Part shown: one piece after another, positions 24,417-33,581 of the stretch
Numbering within the stretch: the stretch's first letter is position 1
How the letters are laid out: each line of letters begins with the position of its first letter
Assembly (NCBI RefSeq): GCF_002209535.1
Contig: NZ_NJIG01000006.1
Coordinates: 62,001 to 126,000 of the forward strand
Source of the DNA: Achromobacter marplatensis
GTDB lineage: Bacteria > Pseudomonadota > Gammaproteobacteria > Burkholderiales > Burkholderiaceae_B
Length of the DNA: 64,000 nucleotides
Direction of reading: 5' to 3'
The notes under the pieces: model-generated
Told to the model about the DNA's origin: nothing
The model's database searches: none
Seen by the model: only the letters and a program-made list of their open reading frames with translations
Program-made: the position numbers and the translations under genes

Positions 24417-25757
24417 ATGAGCTCATTCGATTTGAACGCTGGCGCCACCGCGCCGCTGTCCAATGAAATCGACCTGATGGACCTGCCCGTGGAGGGCGCG
24501 CTGCCGCCCGAGCTGGACGGGGTGCTGGTGCGCAACGGCCCCAATCCGCTGCGCGGGCGCTTCGAGGGCAATGACGTGCTGTCGTGGTGGCCCCAGCCGG
24601 CGATGCTGCACGCCATTGAATTCCGGGAGGGCCGGGCGGCAAGCTACCGCAACCGCTGGGCTCGCACCCGGATCTGGGCGAGCGAACATGCGCCGCATCT
24701 GGCGGCCGACCTGCCTGACACCAACCCCAACGTCAACGTGCTGCGCCACGCCGGTGAAACGCTGGCGCTGGCCGAGGGCGGCGCGCCGCTGGCGATGACG
24801 CCGGGATTGGACTTTCTGGGAACCAGCCGGCGTCATCCAGGCCTGGCGGGCAGCATGACCGCGCATCCGAAGGTGGACCCCGTGACCGGCGAGTTGATGA
24901 GCTTCCGTTCCCACTGGGAACAGCCCTGGTTGCGCTATGGCGTGGCGGACGCAGATGGCCAGCCGGTGCTGGACCAACTGATCGACATGCCTGCGTCGTC
25001 GATGATGCACGACATGGCGATCACCGGCCGCTACAGCATCCTGTTGGACCTGAACGTCGCGTACGACTTTTCCATGCTGTCGCGCGGCTACCGCATGCCG
25101 CTGCGCTGGCACGACGAACGGCAGTCGCGACTGGGCGTGATTGCGCGCCATGGCGGGCCGATACGCTGGTTCGAGGTGGCGCCATGCTTCATCCTGCACG
25201 TGGTGAACGCGTACGATCTGGATGCCACGACGCTGGTGCTGGATGTGGTGCGCTACCCGGAATACCTGCGTGTGTCGCGCAGCGGCGCGGGCTTCGAAGA
25301 GAACCCCTTGGGCGCGCTGTGGCGTTATGTGATCGATCTGGCGCGCGGCGGGGTCAGCGAGCGGCAATGGGACGAGGCCGGCATCGAATTGCCGCGCATC
25401 AACGAGGGCCGCACCGGGCGCTCTTACCGTTATGCCTACGCGGTGCAGCAGCCTAGCAACGTGGAAATGCGCGGCGTGGTGCGCTACGACCTGGAAAACG
25501 GCCCGACCCAGCAGTATCGCGTGCCGCCCGGCGACCAGAACAGCGAGCCGGTCTTCGTGCCGCGTCCCGACGCGCGGGATGAGGACGATGGCTGGGTGCT
25601 CGCGTGCGTGTATCGCCAGGCCAGCGACACCAGTGACGTGGTGGTGCTGGATGGGCGTGATCTGGATGCGGGGCCGTTGGCGACAGTGCGGTTGCCGCAG
25701 CGGATTCCGGCGGGGTTCCATGGGGCGTGGCTGCCACGGGGAGACGGAACGGGTTAA
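24417..25757 (+). CDS. Carotenoid oxygenase family (RPE65-like) dioxygenase
   Basis: The 446-residue enzyme should cleave a conjugated double bond with non-haem iron. The four iron-binding histidines of the family are identifiable: His150 in TAHPKVD, His198 in MMHDMAIT, His261 in FILHVVNAY and His435 in GFHGAW. The early RNGPNPL motif also fits. The ATG at 24417 has AAGGA upstream and is preferred over 24381. There are no carotenoid synthesis genes nearby. Bacterial relatives can act on stilbenes, lignin-type phenylpropenes or apocarotenoids, so an aromatic alkene is as likely a substrate as a carotenoid. Its stop overlaps the convergent MFS gene by four bases. Confidence 0.88.
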   Translation: MSSFDLNAGATAPLSNEIDLMDLPVEGALPPELDGVLVRNGPNPLRGRFEGNDVLSWWPQPAMLHAIEFREGRAASYRNRWARTRIWASEHAPHLAADLPDTNPNVNVLRHAGETLALAEGGAPLAMTPGLDFLGTSRRHPGLAGSMTAHPKVDPVTGELMSFRSHWEQPWLRYGVADADGQPVLDQLIDMPASSMMHDMAITGRYSILLDLNVAYDFSMLSRGYRMPLRWHDERQSRLGVIARHGGPIRWFEVAPCFILHVVNAYDLDATTLVLDVVRYPEYLRVSRSGAGFEENPLGALWRYVIDLARGGVSERQWDEAGIELPRINEGRTGRSYRYAYAVQQPSNVEMRGVVRYDLENGPTQQYRVPPGDQNSEPVFVPRPDARDEDDGWVLACVYRQASDTSDVVVLDGRDLDAGPLATVRLPQRIPAGFHGAWLPRGDGTG

Positions 25758-26881
25758 GGCACTGGGTCAGCGCGTGCCACCCCGGCCGACAGGGCAAGGC
25801 ATGCAAATGCGATCACGGCGTAATGGGCCGTCAGCCGGTCCATCAGCAGCCCGAAGCCTGCGGCCCCTGCGGTCTGCCCAATAGCCAGGGCCAGAAACGC
25901 GATCGTCACGCCGGTGGCGGGCCGGTGGGGCAGCGCCGCCACTCCCCACAGCAGATAGACCCCTGTCAGCATGATGTAGGCGGCGCCGAATAGCACGCCG
26001 CCGCTTAGCGTCAGGGCTGTCGAAGTGCCTTCGACGCCGATCAGCAGAATGCTTGCCGCCATCGCCGTCAGAAACGCCCGATGCACCCCGTCGATGCCAA
26101 ACCGCGCGATCAAATGGCCGGCGCCTGCACCTGCGATACCGGCCGTCCCGATGGCGATCCAAAGCAGGCCCGCTCCGGTGCTGCCCCAGTTGAGTCGAAG
26201 GGCGACAAGTTGCCCGCCAAAGGACCAGACCGCCGTGCTGGCCGCGCCCGCGAGGAACGCCGCCAACACCAGGCGCTGGAGCACGCCGTCAAGCGATGGC
26301 ATGCCATGCGCGCCTGTTGTCGTGCGGGGTGGGTTTCGCGGCAGGGTCAGCGCCACGGCGAATGCCAGGGCGATCGCGGCGGCGGCAAACCCCGCGAACG
26401 CGAAGCGCCATAGGTCGCCCATCATTAGCGCCACGGCACCCGACAAGGCAACGCCTGCACCGGTGCCGGCGTTGATGATCGTGTTGGTCGCGTCCTGCCG
26501 ATCGGGCCTGACCGCCGCAGCCACTGCCGCCGCCAACGGCGGCGAAGCCAGCCCCGTGCTTGATCCGGCCAGCATGACCGCGCCGGCAAGCCAGGCGGGC
26601 GAGGGCGCTGCCGCGATGCCCGCCATGCCTGCTGCTGCGATCAGCGCGGCGCCGATGGTCACAGCGCGCGCGCCGATTCGTTCGGTCAGCCACGCGGACA
26701 GCGTGACCGCAATGCAATATGTCAGGAACGCTGCGCCTGAAATCAACCCGCTCAAGGTCGACGACAAAGTCAGGTCCGCATCGATCCGGGGCAGAAACAA
26801 CCCGAACGCGAAGCGGGCAAACCCGTAGCAGACGGCGATCAGCGCGAAGCCCGTTGCACCCAGCTTAAGCCCCGGGTTCAT
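25754..26881 (-). CDS. MFS transporter, YbfB/YjiJ type
   Basis: The 375-residue inner-membrane protein has about 12 alternating hydrophobic segments from residue 7 onward. The first helix, LKLGATGFALIAVCYGFARF, is characteristic of the YbfB/YjiJ group, whose substrates are unknown. The ATG at 26881 is chosen because family members begin just before this helix; an ATG at 26929 would overlap the upstream gene. It is the last of three same-strand genes (isochorismatase family, Rossmann protein, MFS) probably controlled by the LysR gene at 28954. Export of the pathway's substrate or product is plausible. Confidence 0.85.
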   Translation of the reverse strand: MNPGLKLGATGFALIAVCYGFARFAFGLFLPRIDADLTLSSTLSGLISGAAFLTYCIAVTLSAWLTERIGARAVTIGAALIAAAGMAGIAAAPSPAWLAGAVMLAGSSTGLASPPLAAAVAAAVRPDRQDATNTIINAGTGAGVALSGAVALMMGDLWRFAFAGFAAAAIALAFAVALTLPRNPPRTTTGAHGMPSLDGVLQRLVLAAFLAGAASTAVWSFGGQLVALRLNWGSTGAGLLWIAIGTAGIAGAGAGHLIARFGIDGVHRAFLTAMAASILLIGVEGTSTALTLSGGVLFGAAYIMLTGVYLLWGVAALPHRPATGVTIAFLALAIGQTAGAAGFGLLMDRLTAHYAVIAFACLALSAGVARADPVP

Positions 26882-26918
26882 GGACTCGTCCGTCCCTGGG
26901 GCAGACCTGGCGCTGGCG

Positions 26919-27923
26919 TCACTCGGCATCCAACGGAACGAGACTTCCACCTTCGGCCTGCAAGCGAGACAGATACGTGCGTTGATCGATGACCTGGAAG
27001 GGGAAATACAAGCCGGCCGGGGTCGGCGTATTGCCGTCCAGGCCCGCCAGCCGCTCAAGAATCATGCTGACGCCCAGTGCGGTCAGGTTGGCGGCGCCGC
27101 GCGGATGGACGACGGCATGACGTGTGTGCTGCGCTAGCCCGTCATGATCCTTGCCCGACAGTTCGATGATGATCTCCGTCGATTTGGGTTCGCCGCGACG
27201 CCGGGACGAAGTGATTCCGGTCGCCATGTTGAACTGCACGTTCGGCGCCCCGGTTGCGGCCGCCAGGCCGGCAACATCGATAGACGAGAAGCCGGTCCCT
27301 TGCATCGTCGTGCCATCGATGGCACGGAATTCGGCTTTGGCATCGTCTTCATCGCGCCAGATATAACGGCCGTCCTGACGCGTCAGTGCCGCGGGCATCA
27401 TGCGGTTCAGGCGCTCGAAATCCTCGGCGACGGCGGGGCCGCCGCCATCCTGTTCATCGACAAGCGCACCGATCTTGATGTCGTGCAGCTGCGCGTAGGC
27501 TTTCGCGCACGCGAACGTGGCGACGGTCGTGGCGCCCACCAGCCATTCGTAGCCCAGCACGATCGCGGCGGCGTCGGGCGCCTGCATATAGGCCGCGACT
27601 TTGGGGGCGATTTCATAGATGCCGGAAGAAATGCCCAGGTGGGGCAGGTTGCGACCTTGCGCGTAGCGCAGTCCGGCCAGTCGATCATCCGCGTAAAACA
27701 CCGCGACGGCTGCTACCGGGCGATCACCCAGGCCAAGGTCTTCTGCGCTGGGGTCAATCGCCACCCCCTCGGCGTTACCCAAGTCGCTCGCGGCTTGGGC
27801 ACTTTTTACCGCGTCGCGCCCGCCGATCAGTAGCGGCACATCAGGGTAGACGGCGCGCAGTGCGCCTGCGCTCAAGCGGCCGATAGCGCCTGTACCGCCC
27901 ATCAACAAAATAGGTTTTGTCAT
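26919..27923 (-). CDS. NAD(P)-binding Rossmann protein, saccharopine-dehydrogenase-like
   Basis: The 334-residue protein starts with the dinucleotide loop LLMGGTGAIGRLSAGAL and the following strand LLIGGRDA, as in saccharopine dehydrogenase-like reductases. The rest is less conserved; GYEWLVGATTVATFA and TGITSSRRR are distinctive. Start at 27923: GGAGG lies seven bases upstream. It sits between an isochorismatase-type hydrolase and an MFS gene in one transcription unit. A reductive step on a small metabolite is the best guess, and the substrate is unknown. Confidence 0.75.
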   Translation of the reverse strand: MTKPILLMGGTGAIGRLSAGALRAVYPDVPLLIGGRDAVKSAQAASDLGNAEGVAIDPSAEDLGLGDRPVAAVAVFYADDRLAGLRYAQGRNLPHLGISSGIYEIAPKVAAYMQAPDAAAIVLGYEWLVGATTVATFACAKAYAQLHDIKIGALVDEQDGGGPAVAEDFERLNRMMPAALTRQDGRYIWRDEDDAKAEFRAIDGTTMQGTGFSSIDVAGLAAATGAPNVQFNMATGITSSRRRGEPKSTEIIIELSGKDHDGLAQHTRHAVVHPRGAANLTALGVSMILERLAGLDGNTPTPAGLYFPFQVIDQRTYLSRLQAEGGSLVPLDAE

Positions 27924-28025
27924 CAAGGTACCTCCGGACGTGGGCCCCGGCGCAGGCGTGCAAGGGATGACCAAGCCGCACCTTGAAAAACGCGGTGCTG
28001 GCGAACGGGTCATCCCCCGGCACGA

Positions 28026-28679
28026 TCAGCCTGCCGTGGCGGGTACCGGCGTGTTCAGCAACTGCTGTTCCCACAGATAGGCAATGCCGCTACCGGCGGC
28101 ATGCTGAACGAGGATGTCGGTCAGCCCGGCGGCGGTGTCGACGCGCGCCCAGTCGCGTTGCCACTCGGCGGCCACCGCCATCCACGTCATCAGATTCACG
28201 CCGGCCGCCGCCATGCGCTGAAGGGCGACTTCGTGCGCTTCGACCGACACGCCGCCGGAGGCATCGGTGACGACCGTCACATCCCAACCTTCGCCCGCCG
28301 CCTGGATCGCCGGCATTGCGACGCAGACCTCCGTCCACAGCCCGGCGATGATCAGCTGCTTGCGGCCTGTGGCCTTGGCCGCGTCGACCACTTTTTTGTC
28401 TTCCCACGTGTTGATGAACGTGCGATCTATGACTTCCTGGCCGGGATAGACATCGGTGATCTGGGGAAAGATGACGCCGCCCCGCGCCGCGATCACGCTC
28501 GTCAGAATCGTGGGCACGCCGAAGACCTTGGCGGCCTTTGCCAACGCCGTCGAGTTGTTGACCACGGCATGCGGGTCGTGGCTGTTCAGGTTGGTAAGTT
28601 GATAAGGCTGGTGGTCGATCAGGACGAGTACCGAGTCCTCAGGACGGAGAAGCGAATCGAGGCCATTACGAAAAGTCAT
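28026..28679 (-). CDS. Isochorismatase-family cysteine hydrolase
   Basis: The 217-residue hydrolase has catalytic Asp22 in LIDHQPYQ and nucleophile Cys119 in GLWTEVC. Its TDASGGVSVEAHE segment parallels the paralogue at 3531-4217. The start at 28679 has AGGGA eight bases upstream; the longer frame runs into the divergent promoter region and is rejected. It is the first gene of a unit with the Rossmann protein and the MFS transporter, and it faces the LysR gene at 28954. Amide or N-carbamoyl hydrolysis is likely by family, substrate unknown. Confidence 0.85.
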   Translation of the reverse strand: MTFRNGLDSLLRPEDSVLVLIDHQPYQLTNLNSHDPHAVVNNSTALAKAAKVFGVPTILTSVIAARGGVIFPQITDVYPGQEVIDRTFINTWEDKKVVDAAKATGRKQLIIAGLWTEVCVAMPAIQAAGEGWDVTVVTDASGGVSVEAHEVALQRMAAAGVNLMTWMAVAAEWQRDWARVDTAAGLTDILVQHAAGSGIAYLWEQQLLNTPVPATAG

Positions 28680-28833
28680 TAGTGATCCCTGGTTTGCTGT
28701 AGTTGCGAAGATTGCATTGCGAGTCGCGCTGCAAGTGCCTTCCGGAAAGCGTGCGCTTGTGGCGACGTTGCCCGGATCCCGCATTATGTTTTCGCGCATC
28801 TTGATGCGGTAGTTCCGTTCCAAGGCAAGCTGT

Positions 28834-28942
28834 GTCGCACAAACGGGAACACCACCACAGTAGGCTGTCGCAACGCGGAGCAGGCTGATTCAACGCGGGT
28901 CACGTAGTGCTATCCTGCGGCGAAGTGCGTCGCAAAACGGGG
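28834..28942. promoter_or_regulatory. Three copies of a GTCGCA-AACG motif in the divergent promoter
   Basis: GTCGCACAAACGGG (28834-28847), GTCGCAACGCGG (28867-28878) and GTCGCAAAACGGGG (28929-28942) repeat in one orientation between the isochorismatase-type and LysR genes. This is where LysR proteins bind several sites. The last copy lies just ahead of the LysR start and includes its ribosome site. Confidence 0.45.
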
Positions 28943-28953
28943 AGCCACGCAAA

Positions 28954-29841
28954 TTGGATATCGAAGAACTTCAGACCTTCATCGAAGTCGCCGATGCGGG
29001 CGGCGTATCGCCCGCTGCACTTAGACTAGGCATTTCCAAATCGATCGTCAGCCGTCGGTTGCTGCGCTTGGAAACGGAGCTTGGCGTCCAGTTGCTTGCG
29101 CGAACCACACGCGGGGCGGCGCTTACCGAGGCCGGGGCGATTTTCCGGGACCATGCGGCCAGGGCCTGCGCTGAAATCGACATCGCCCGGGAAACGATCG
29201 TACCCGCCGGCGAGCTGCATGGCCGCTTGCGAGTTGCCGTGCCGGTGTCGTTCGGCCTGACGCATTTTGCGCCGGTGGTCGCGGAGTTGGCGCGACGCCA
29301 CCCCAAGCTTCATGTCCAGACCTGCTACAGCGATCGCTTCGTCGATCTCATCGCTGAAGGCTACGACTGTGCGATACGAGTGGGCTATCTGCAGGACTCC
29401 AACCTGATCGCACGGCGCGTCGGTCCCATTCACGGCAAGCTGCTCGCCAGCCCCGGCTACATCCAGGCGCATGGGGCGCCCGAGGCGCCAAACGAACTCG
29501 CCGCGCATGAGGCCCTTATGCAGGGCACCGAGACCTGGGAGTTCATGGATGGCGACAAGACCATCACGGTCCGCCCGCAAGGGCGCTTCAAGGCCGACAA
29601 CGGCGCGGCCTTGGTCGCCGCCGCGACGGCCGGACTGGGGGTCGCTTATCTGCCCGATTGCCTCACCCATGGCTACGTGGCCGCCGGTGCGTTGGTGCCC
29701 ATCATGACCCGTTATCCCCCGCCGCCTGCCGGCGCCTACGTGATCCGCCCGCCGGGCCAGCATCCCGCACGAAAGATACGCGTCTTGACGGACCTGTTGA
29801 TCGAGCATTTCGGGCCGTCGCCGCATTTTGCGGGGAGCTGA
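28954..29841 (+). CDS. LysR-type transcriptional regulator
   Basis: The 295-residue protein has the winged-helix start ELQTFIEVADAGGVSPAALR with recognition helix SKSIVSRRLLRLE. Its effector domain resembles the CrgA/DsdC-like group (GLTHFAPVVAELARRHP, LIAEGYDCAIRVG). The start codon is TTG at 28954 with GGGGAG upstream; no ATG fits the N-terminus. It is divergent from the isochorismatase-Rossmann-MFS unit and is the natural regulator of that unit. Confidence 0.88.
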   Translation: MDIEELQTFIEVADAGGVSPAALRLGISKSIVSRRLLRLETELGVQLLARTTRGAALTEAGAIFRDHAARACAEIDIARETIVPAGELHGRLRVAVPVSFGLTHFAPVVAELARRHPKLHVQTCYSDRFVDLIAEGYDCAIRVGYLQDSNLIARRVGPIHGKLLASPGYIQAHGAPEAPNELAAHEALMQGTETWEFMDGDKTITVRPQGRFKADNGAALVAAATAGLGVAYLPDCLTHGYVAAGALVPIMTRYPPPPAGAYVIRPPGQHPARKIRVLTDLLIEHFGPSPHFAGS

Positions 29842-29904
29842 GGTGGGGCGAAGGGGCGGCTTCCGACCTTTCTGTCCTGCACGCCCGGTCCGTGCTGCGC
29901 GTTC

Positions 29905-30798
29905 CTAGGCTGGGTCCGTCCGCCGCAACGTATCCAGGAAATGCAGGGCTGCCGCCGACAAGGAGCGCTGCTTCTTGAGCAATATGCCAATTTCGCGCGA
30001 AGCGATGGGCGAGTGCAGGGCCAAGCTGCACAGGCGCGTGGCATCCATCAGGCGCAGGGCCAACTGCGGTACCGCCGCGATGCCTACGCCGGCGGCCACC
30101 ATCGCGCCCACCACCGAAATATTGTCGGACACGTAGTTCATTTCCGGCATCCGCCCCGAGGCGGCAAGGATGCGGTCGGTTACCTGGCGAATGCTGCTGG
30201 CCGGACCGCTCGCGATATAGGGACGGTCGGCGAAAACACTCCAGTCCACGCGCTTTTTCCGCGCCAGCGGATCGTCGATGGGGCAGATCAGCACGAACTT
30301 TTCTTGCAGCAGCGGAGAGAAGGTCACGCTGGCCGGCTGGTCGGGAACTTCGATGGAGATGCCGATGTCCGCATTGCCTTCCGACACGGCCTGCGTGATC
30401 TGGCGCGCAGACACGGCGTGGATATTCAGCCGCACCTGGGGGTGCGACTTCTGGAAGGCCCGTGCCGCCGTTGGCAACAAGGCGGAAGCTACCGAGGGCA
30501 ACGCCCACACGTTGATGCTGCCGCGACGGCCCGCGATGAACTCCGACAGATCGCTGAGGGAATCGCGGAATTCCGACAGCATGCGCGTCGCGATGGGCAC
30601 CAGTTCCGCGCCGGCGGCGGTAAGCGCGACGCCGTGCTTGTCACGATCAAAGAGCCTGGCATCAAGCTTTTGTTCCGCGGCCTGCACGCGGCGGCTCAGG
30701 GCCGGCTGCGAGATATGCGCGCGTTCGGCAGCCATGCGGAAGTTCAGCGTCTCAGCCACCAACAGCACGGCTTCCAATTCGGAAATGGTCAGGGTCAT
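29905..30798 (-). CDS. LysR-type transcriptional regulator
   Basis: The 297-residue regulator has a winged helix (ELEAVLLVAETLNFRMAAER, recognition helix SQPALSRRVQAAE) and an effector domain with WALPSVASALLPTAAR. It is divergent from the AtuA-like operon at 30907, across a 108-base AT-richer gap that should hold both promoters, and probably controls that operon. It converges on the LysR gene at 28954-29841, with 63 bases between their ends. Confidence 0.88.
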   Translation of the reverse strand: MTLTISELEAVLLVAETLNFRMAAERAHISQPALSRRVQAAEQKLDARLFDRDKHGVALTAAGAELVPIATRMLSEFRDSLSDLSEFIAGRRGSINVWALPSVASALLPTAARAFQKSHPQVRLNIHAVSARQITQAVSEGNADIGISIEVPDQPASVTFSPLLQEKFVLICPIDDPLARKKRVDWSVFADRPYIASGPASSIRQVTDRILAASGRMPEMNYVSDNISVVGAMVAAGVGIAAVPQLALRLMDATRLCSLALHSPIASREIGILLKKQRSLSAAALHFLDTLRRTDPA

Positions 30799-30906
30799 CG
30801 CTTGCGTGATGCGTTTGGGTTATCACCAAGATGTAAATATAGCAATTTCCATATCAGGAAAGTCGAACCATACTGGGGTGAAACGTAAGTACGGACGGAG
30901 ACAGAC

Positions 30907-32265
30907 ATGAATGAACCGCGCAAGCGGCTACGCATCGGCGTTGGCGCCGGCATGGCCGATGACCGCATCGGCCCCGCCATGCCATTGCTGGAAAGCTGCG
31001 ATATCGACTATCTGGTGTGCGAGTGCCTGGCCGAGCGAACCATCGCGCGCGAAACACTTTCGCGCAGGCACGACGGGGCTCACGGCTATAACCCGATGCT
31101 GCAGGAGCGCATGCGCGCCTTTCTGCCCGCCTGCCGGGACAAGGGCGTTCGGCTGGTGTCCAACATGGGCGCGGCTAATCCGGCGGGCGCCGCCCAGGCC
31201 GCGCTGGAGATCGGCCACGAGTTGGGGTGGGGCGACCTGAAATGCGCCGCCATCGTCGGCGATGACGTCGCCGACCGAGTGCGCCAGCATCCAGGACTTC
31301 GATTGATGGACCGCGACCTGCCGCTGGAATCGATCCTGCCACAGCTGGCTTCCGCGAATGCGTATCTGGGCGCCGATGTCGTCCGCGATGCGCTGGCCAC
31401 CGGTGCGCACGTCGTCATGACTGGCCGAGTTGCTGATCCCTCGCTGTTTCTCGGGGTGGCCCTGCATCACCACGGTTGGGGCTACGACGACCTGCCCAGA
31501 CTGGCGGCCGGCACCATCATGGGCCACCTGTTGGAATGCTCTGCCCAGATCACCGGCGGCTACTTCGCCGACCCCGGCAAGAAAGACGTTCCGCGATTGG
31601 CCGAGCTGGCGTATCCCTATGCCGATCTATACAGCGACGGGGAGCTTTATATCGGTAAGCCCGCCGGCTCGGGCGGGCGCCTGGACCGCATGACGTGCGC
31701 CGAGCAGGCCCTCTACGAAATTCACGACCCAAGGGCCTATGTCACGCCCGATTGCGTACTGAACCTGGATGGCCTGCATTTCGAAGAACAGAACGCTGAC
31801 CGGGTGGCTGTGCGCGGTATTCACGCCGCGCCGCGCACCGACAGCTATAAGGTCGTGGTCGGATACTTCGACGGCTGGATCGGCACGGGAGAAGTGGCCT
31901 ACGCAGGCGTGAATGCCATCGCGCGGGCCCGGCTGGCAGCCGACACGGTGAAGGAACGGTTTCGTCTCGATGGCGGCGAGGCCAGCGAAATCCAGGTCGA
32001 CCTGATCGGCATCACCAGCCTACATGGCGACCATGCGCAAGCGCTGGCCGGCCATCCCTACGAGGTTCGGCTGCGGGTCGCCGCGCGCTGCCCGGACAGA
32101 AAGAGCGCCCACTTGCTTGGCGACCACGTTCGGCAGCTGAATATGCAGGGGCCTTACGGCGCAGGCGGCCCGGTGAACCTGGGCGCCAAGGAGGTCATCG
32201 CTGTGGATTCCTTGCTGATTCCGCGCGATTGGGTCACCCCGGAAGTGCTTACCTTGGGAGCTTGA
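30907..32265 (+). CDS. AtuA-like (DUF1446, acyclic terpene utilization) family protein
   Basis: The 452-residue cytoplasmic protein matches the DUF1446/AtuA family: IGVGAGMADDRIGPA at the front, the central VMTGRVADPSLFLG, and ECSAQITGGYFADPG. AtuA is required for citronellol/geraniol use in Pseudomonas, but homologues occur in many unrelated catabolic operons and the reaction is not known. It is followed after two bases by the small AtuA-related gene. No geranyl-CoA carboxylase genes are present here, so terpene catabolism should not be assumed. Confidence 0.85.
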   Translation: MNEPRKRLRIGVGAGMADDRIGPAMPLLESCDIDYLVCECLAERTIARETLSRRHDGAHGYNPMLQERMRAFLPACRDKGVRLVSNMGAANPAGAAQAALEIGHELGWGDLKCAAIVGDDVADRVRQHPGLRLMDRDLPLESILPQLASANAYLGADVVRDALATGAHVVMTGRVADPSLFLGVALHHHGWGYDDLPRLAAGTIMGHLLECSAQITGGYFADPGKKDVPRLAELAYPYADLYSDGELYIGKPAGSGGRLDRMTCAEQALYEIHDPRAYVTPDCVLNLDGLHFEEQNADRVAVRGIHAAPRTDSYKVVVGYFDGWIGTGEVAYAGVNAIARARLAADTVKERFRLDGGEASEIQVDLIGITSLHGDHAQALAGHPYEVRLRVAARCPDRKSAHLLGDHVRQLNMQGPYGAGGPVNLGAKEVIAVDSLLIPRDWVTPEVLTLGA

Positions 32266-32267
32266 CC

Positions 32268-32594
32268 ATGAGCATTCTGGTTTATGACCTGGCGCATGCG
32301 CGCGCCGGCGACAAGGGCAATACCTCGAGCATCGCCGTCATTGCTTACGACGACGACGGTTGGCGGGTGCTGCGCCAGGCGCTTACCGACGAACGCGTCG
32401 AGCGGGCCTTTGCGCATCTGGGAGCAGGAAAGGTGCGTCGTTACGAGGTGGAAAGCCTGAGGGCGCTGAATTTCGTCATCCCGAACGTGCTGTCCGGCGG
32501 CGTCACGCGGTCGCTGCGGCTGGATCCGCACGGCAAGTCGCTCAGTTCGCTGATCCTGGGAATCGAGCTTCCGGCCAATCAACCGCAATCCTGA
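32268..32594 (+). CDS. Small AtuA-related protein
   Basis: The 108-residue protein begins LVYDLAHARAGDKGNTSSI, the hallmark of the domain that follows AtuA either as a separate small protein or fused to its C-terminus. The ATG at 32268 has GGGAG upstream and lies two bases after the AtuA stop, so the two are translated together and probably form one complex. The function is not independently known. Confidence 0.8.
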   Translation: MSILVYDLAHARAGDKGNTSSIAVIAYDDDGWRVLRQALTDERVERAFAHLGAGKVRRYEVESLRALNFVIPNVLSGGVTRSLRLDPHGKSLSSLILGIELPANQPQS

Positions 32595-32605
32595 AAGGAT
32601 CACCC

Positions 32606-33523
32606 ATGTATCCACCCGCCGAACCCATGGGCACCGAGGTATTCGCCCGGCTGCCCGAATCCCTGTACCTGACCGAGCAGGCTTCAAGCTGGCTGGCCGC
32701 GCGCCACGTGAAGATGCACTCTTTTCTGGAGGGGCCTTCGTTCGATCGCGCCGGCAATCTGTGGTGCGTCGATCTGGCGCATGGGCGCATCCTGCGCGTG
32801 GATCCCGCAGGCAACTTCGAGGTCATCGTCAGCTACGAAGGCGAGCCCAACGGCCTGAAAATCCATCGCGACGGACGCATCTTCGTTGCCGATCACCTGC
32901 ACGGGCTGATGCTGCTGGATCCCGAGGCCCGCACCATCCGGCCGTACCTGCAGCACGTGCAGCGTGAAGGGCTGAAGGGCTTGAACGATCTGTTCTTCGC
33001 ATCCAACGGCGACCTGTACTTCACCGATCAGGGTGAAAGCGCGCTGGAGAACCCAACTGGCCGCGTCTTCCGCCTGCGCGCCGACGGCAAGACCGTGGAT
33101 CTCCTGATGGATGGCCTGGCTGGGCCGAACGGCCTGGTCATGAACAAAGCCGAGACGGTGCTTTATGTGGCCATCACGCACGACAACGCGATCTATGCGT
33201 TGCGGCTGGAACCCGGTGGCCAGATGAAGAAAGCCAGCCGCTTCATCCAGCTGTCCGGCAGCACCGCCGGGCCGGACGGCATGGCCATCGACGACGCCGG
33301 CAATCTGGCGGTGGTCCACGCGCAGGCCGGCACCGTATGGCTATTCAGCCCGCTGGGCGAACCCCTCTACCGCATCCGGTCCTGCGCAGGCATGCGCACC
33401 ACCAATGTCGCATTCGGCGGCGAGGACATGCGCAGCTTGTATATCACAGAAGCGGAGCAGGGCGTCATTCTGCGGGCCCGCCTGCCGCATCCCGGCAAGC
33501 CGATGTACTCGCATAGAGATTGA
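32606..33523 (+). CDS. SMP-30/gluconolactonase-like beta-propeller hydrolase
   Basis: The 305-residue protein has the six-bladed SMP-30 pattern: EGPSFDRAGNLWCVD near the front (metal-binding Glu), GLKGLNDLFFASNGDLYFTD in the middle (Asn and Asp ligands) and AGPNGLVMNKAETVLYVA later. Lactone hydrolysis is the usual role. The ATG at 32606 has AAAGGA six bases upstream, 11 bases after the previous stop. Within this operon it would open a lactone intermediate and pass on an acid; the binding receptor encoded next fits an acid substrate. Confidence 0.85.
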   Translation: MYPPAEPMGTEVFARLPESLYLTEQASSWLAARHVKMHSFLEGPSFDRAGNLWCVDLAHGRILRVDPAGNFEVIVSYEGEPNGLKIHRDGRIFVADHLHGLMLLDPEARTIRPYLQHVQREGLKGLNDLFFASNGDLYFTDQGESALENPTGRVFRLRADGKTVDLLMDGLAGPNGLVMNKAETVLYVAITHDNAIYALRLEPGGQMKKASRFIQLSGSTAGPDGMAIDDAGNLAVVHAQAGTVWLFSPLGEPLYRIRSCAGMRTTNVAFGGEDMRSLYITEAEQGVILRARLPHPGKPMYSHRD

Positions 33524-33581
33524 CCTGCATACCGCGCACACCATTCACGCATAAAAATCACCGTACACCGGAGACAAGATC

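Noticed and set aside
24423-25721. A 432-codon minus-strand frame
   Set aside because: It is the complement of the carotenoid oxygenase gene, which shows all four iron-binding histidines.
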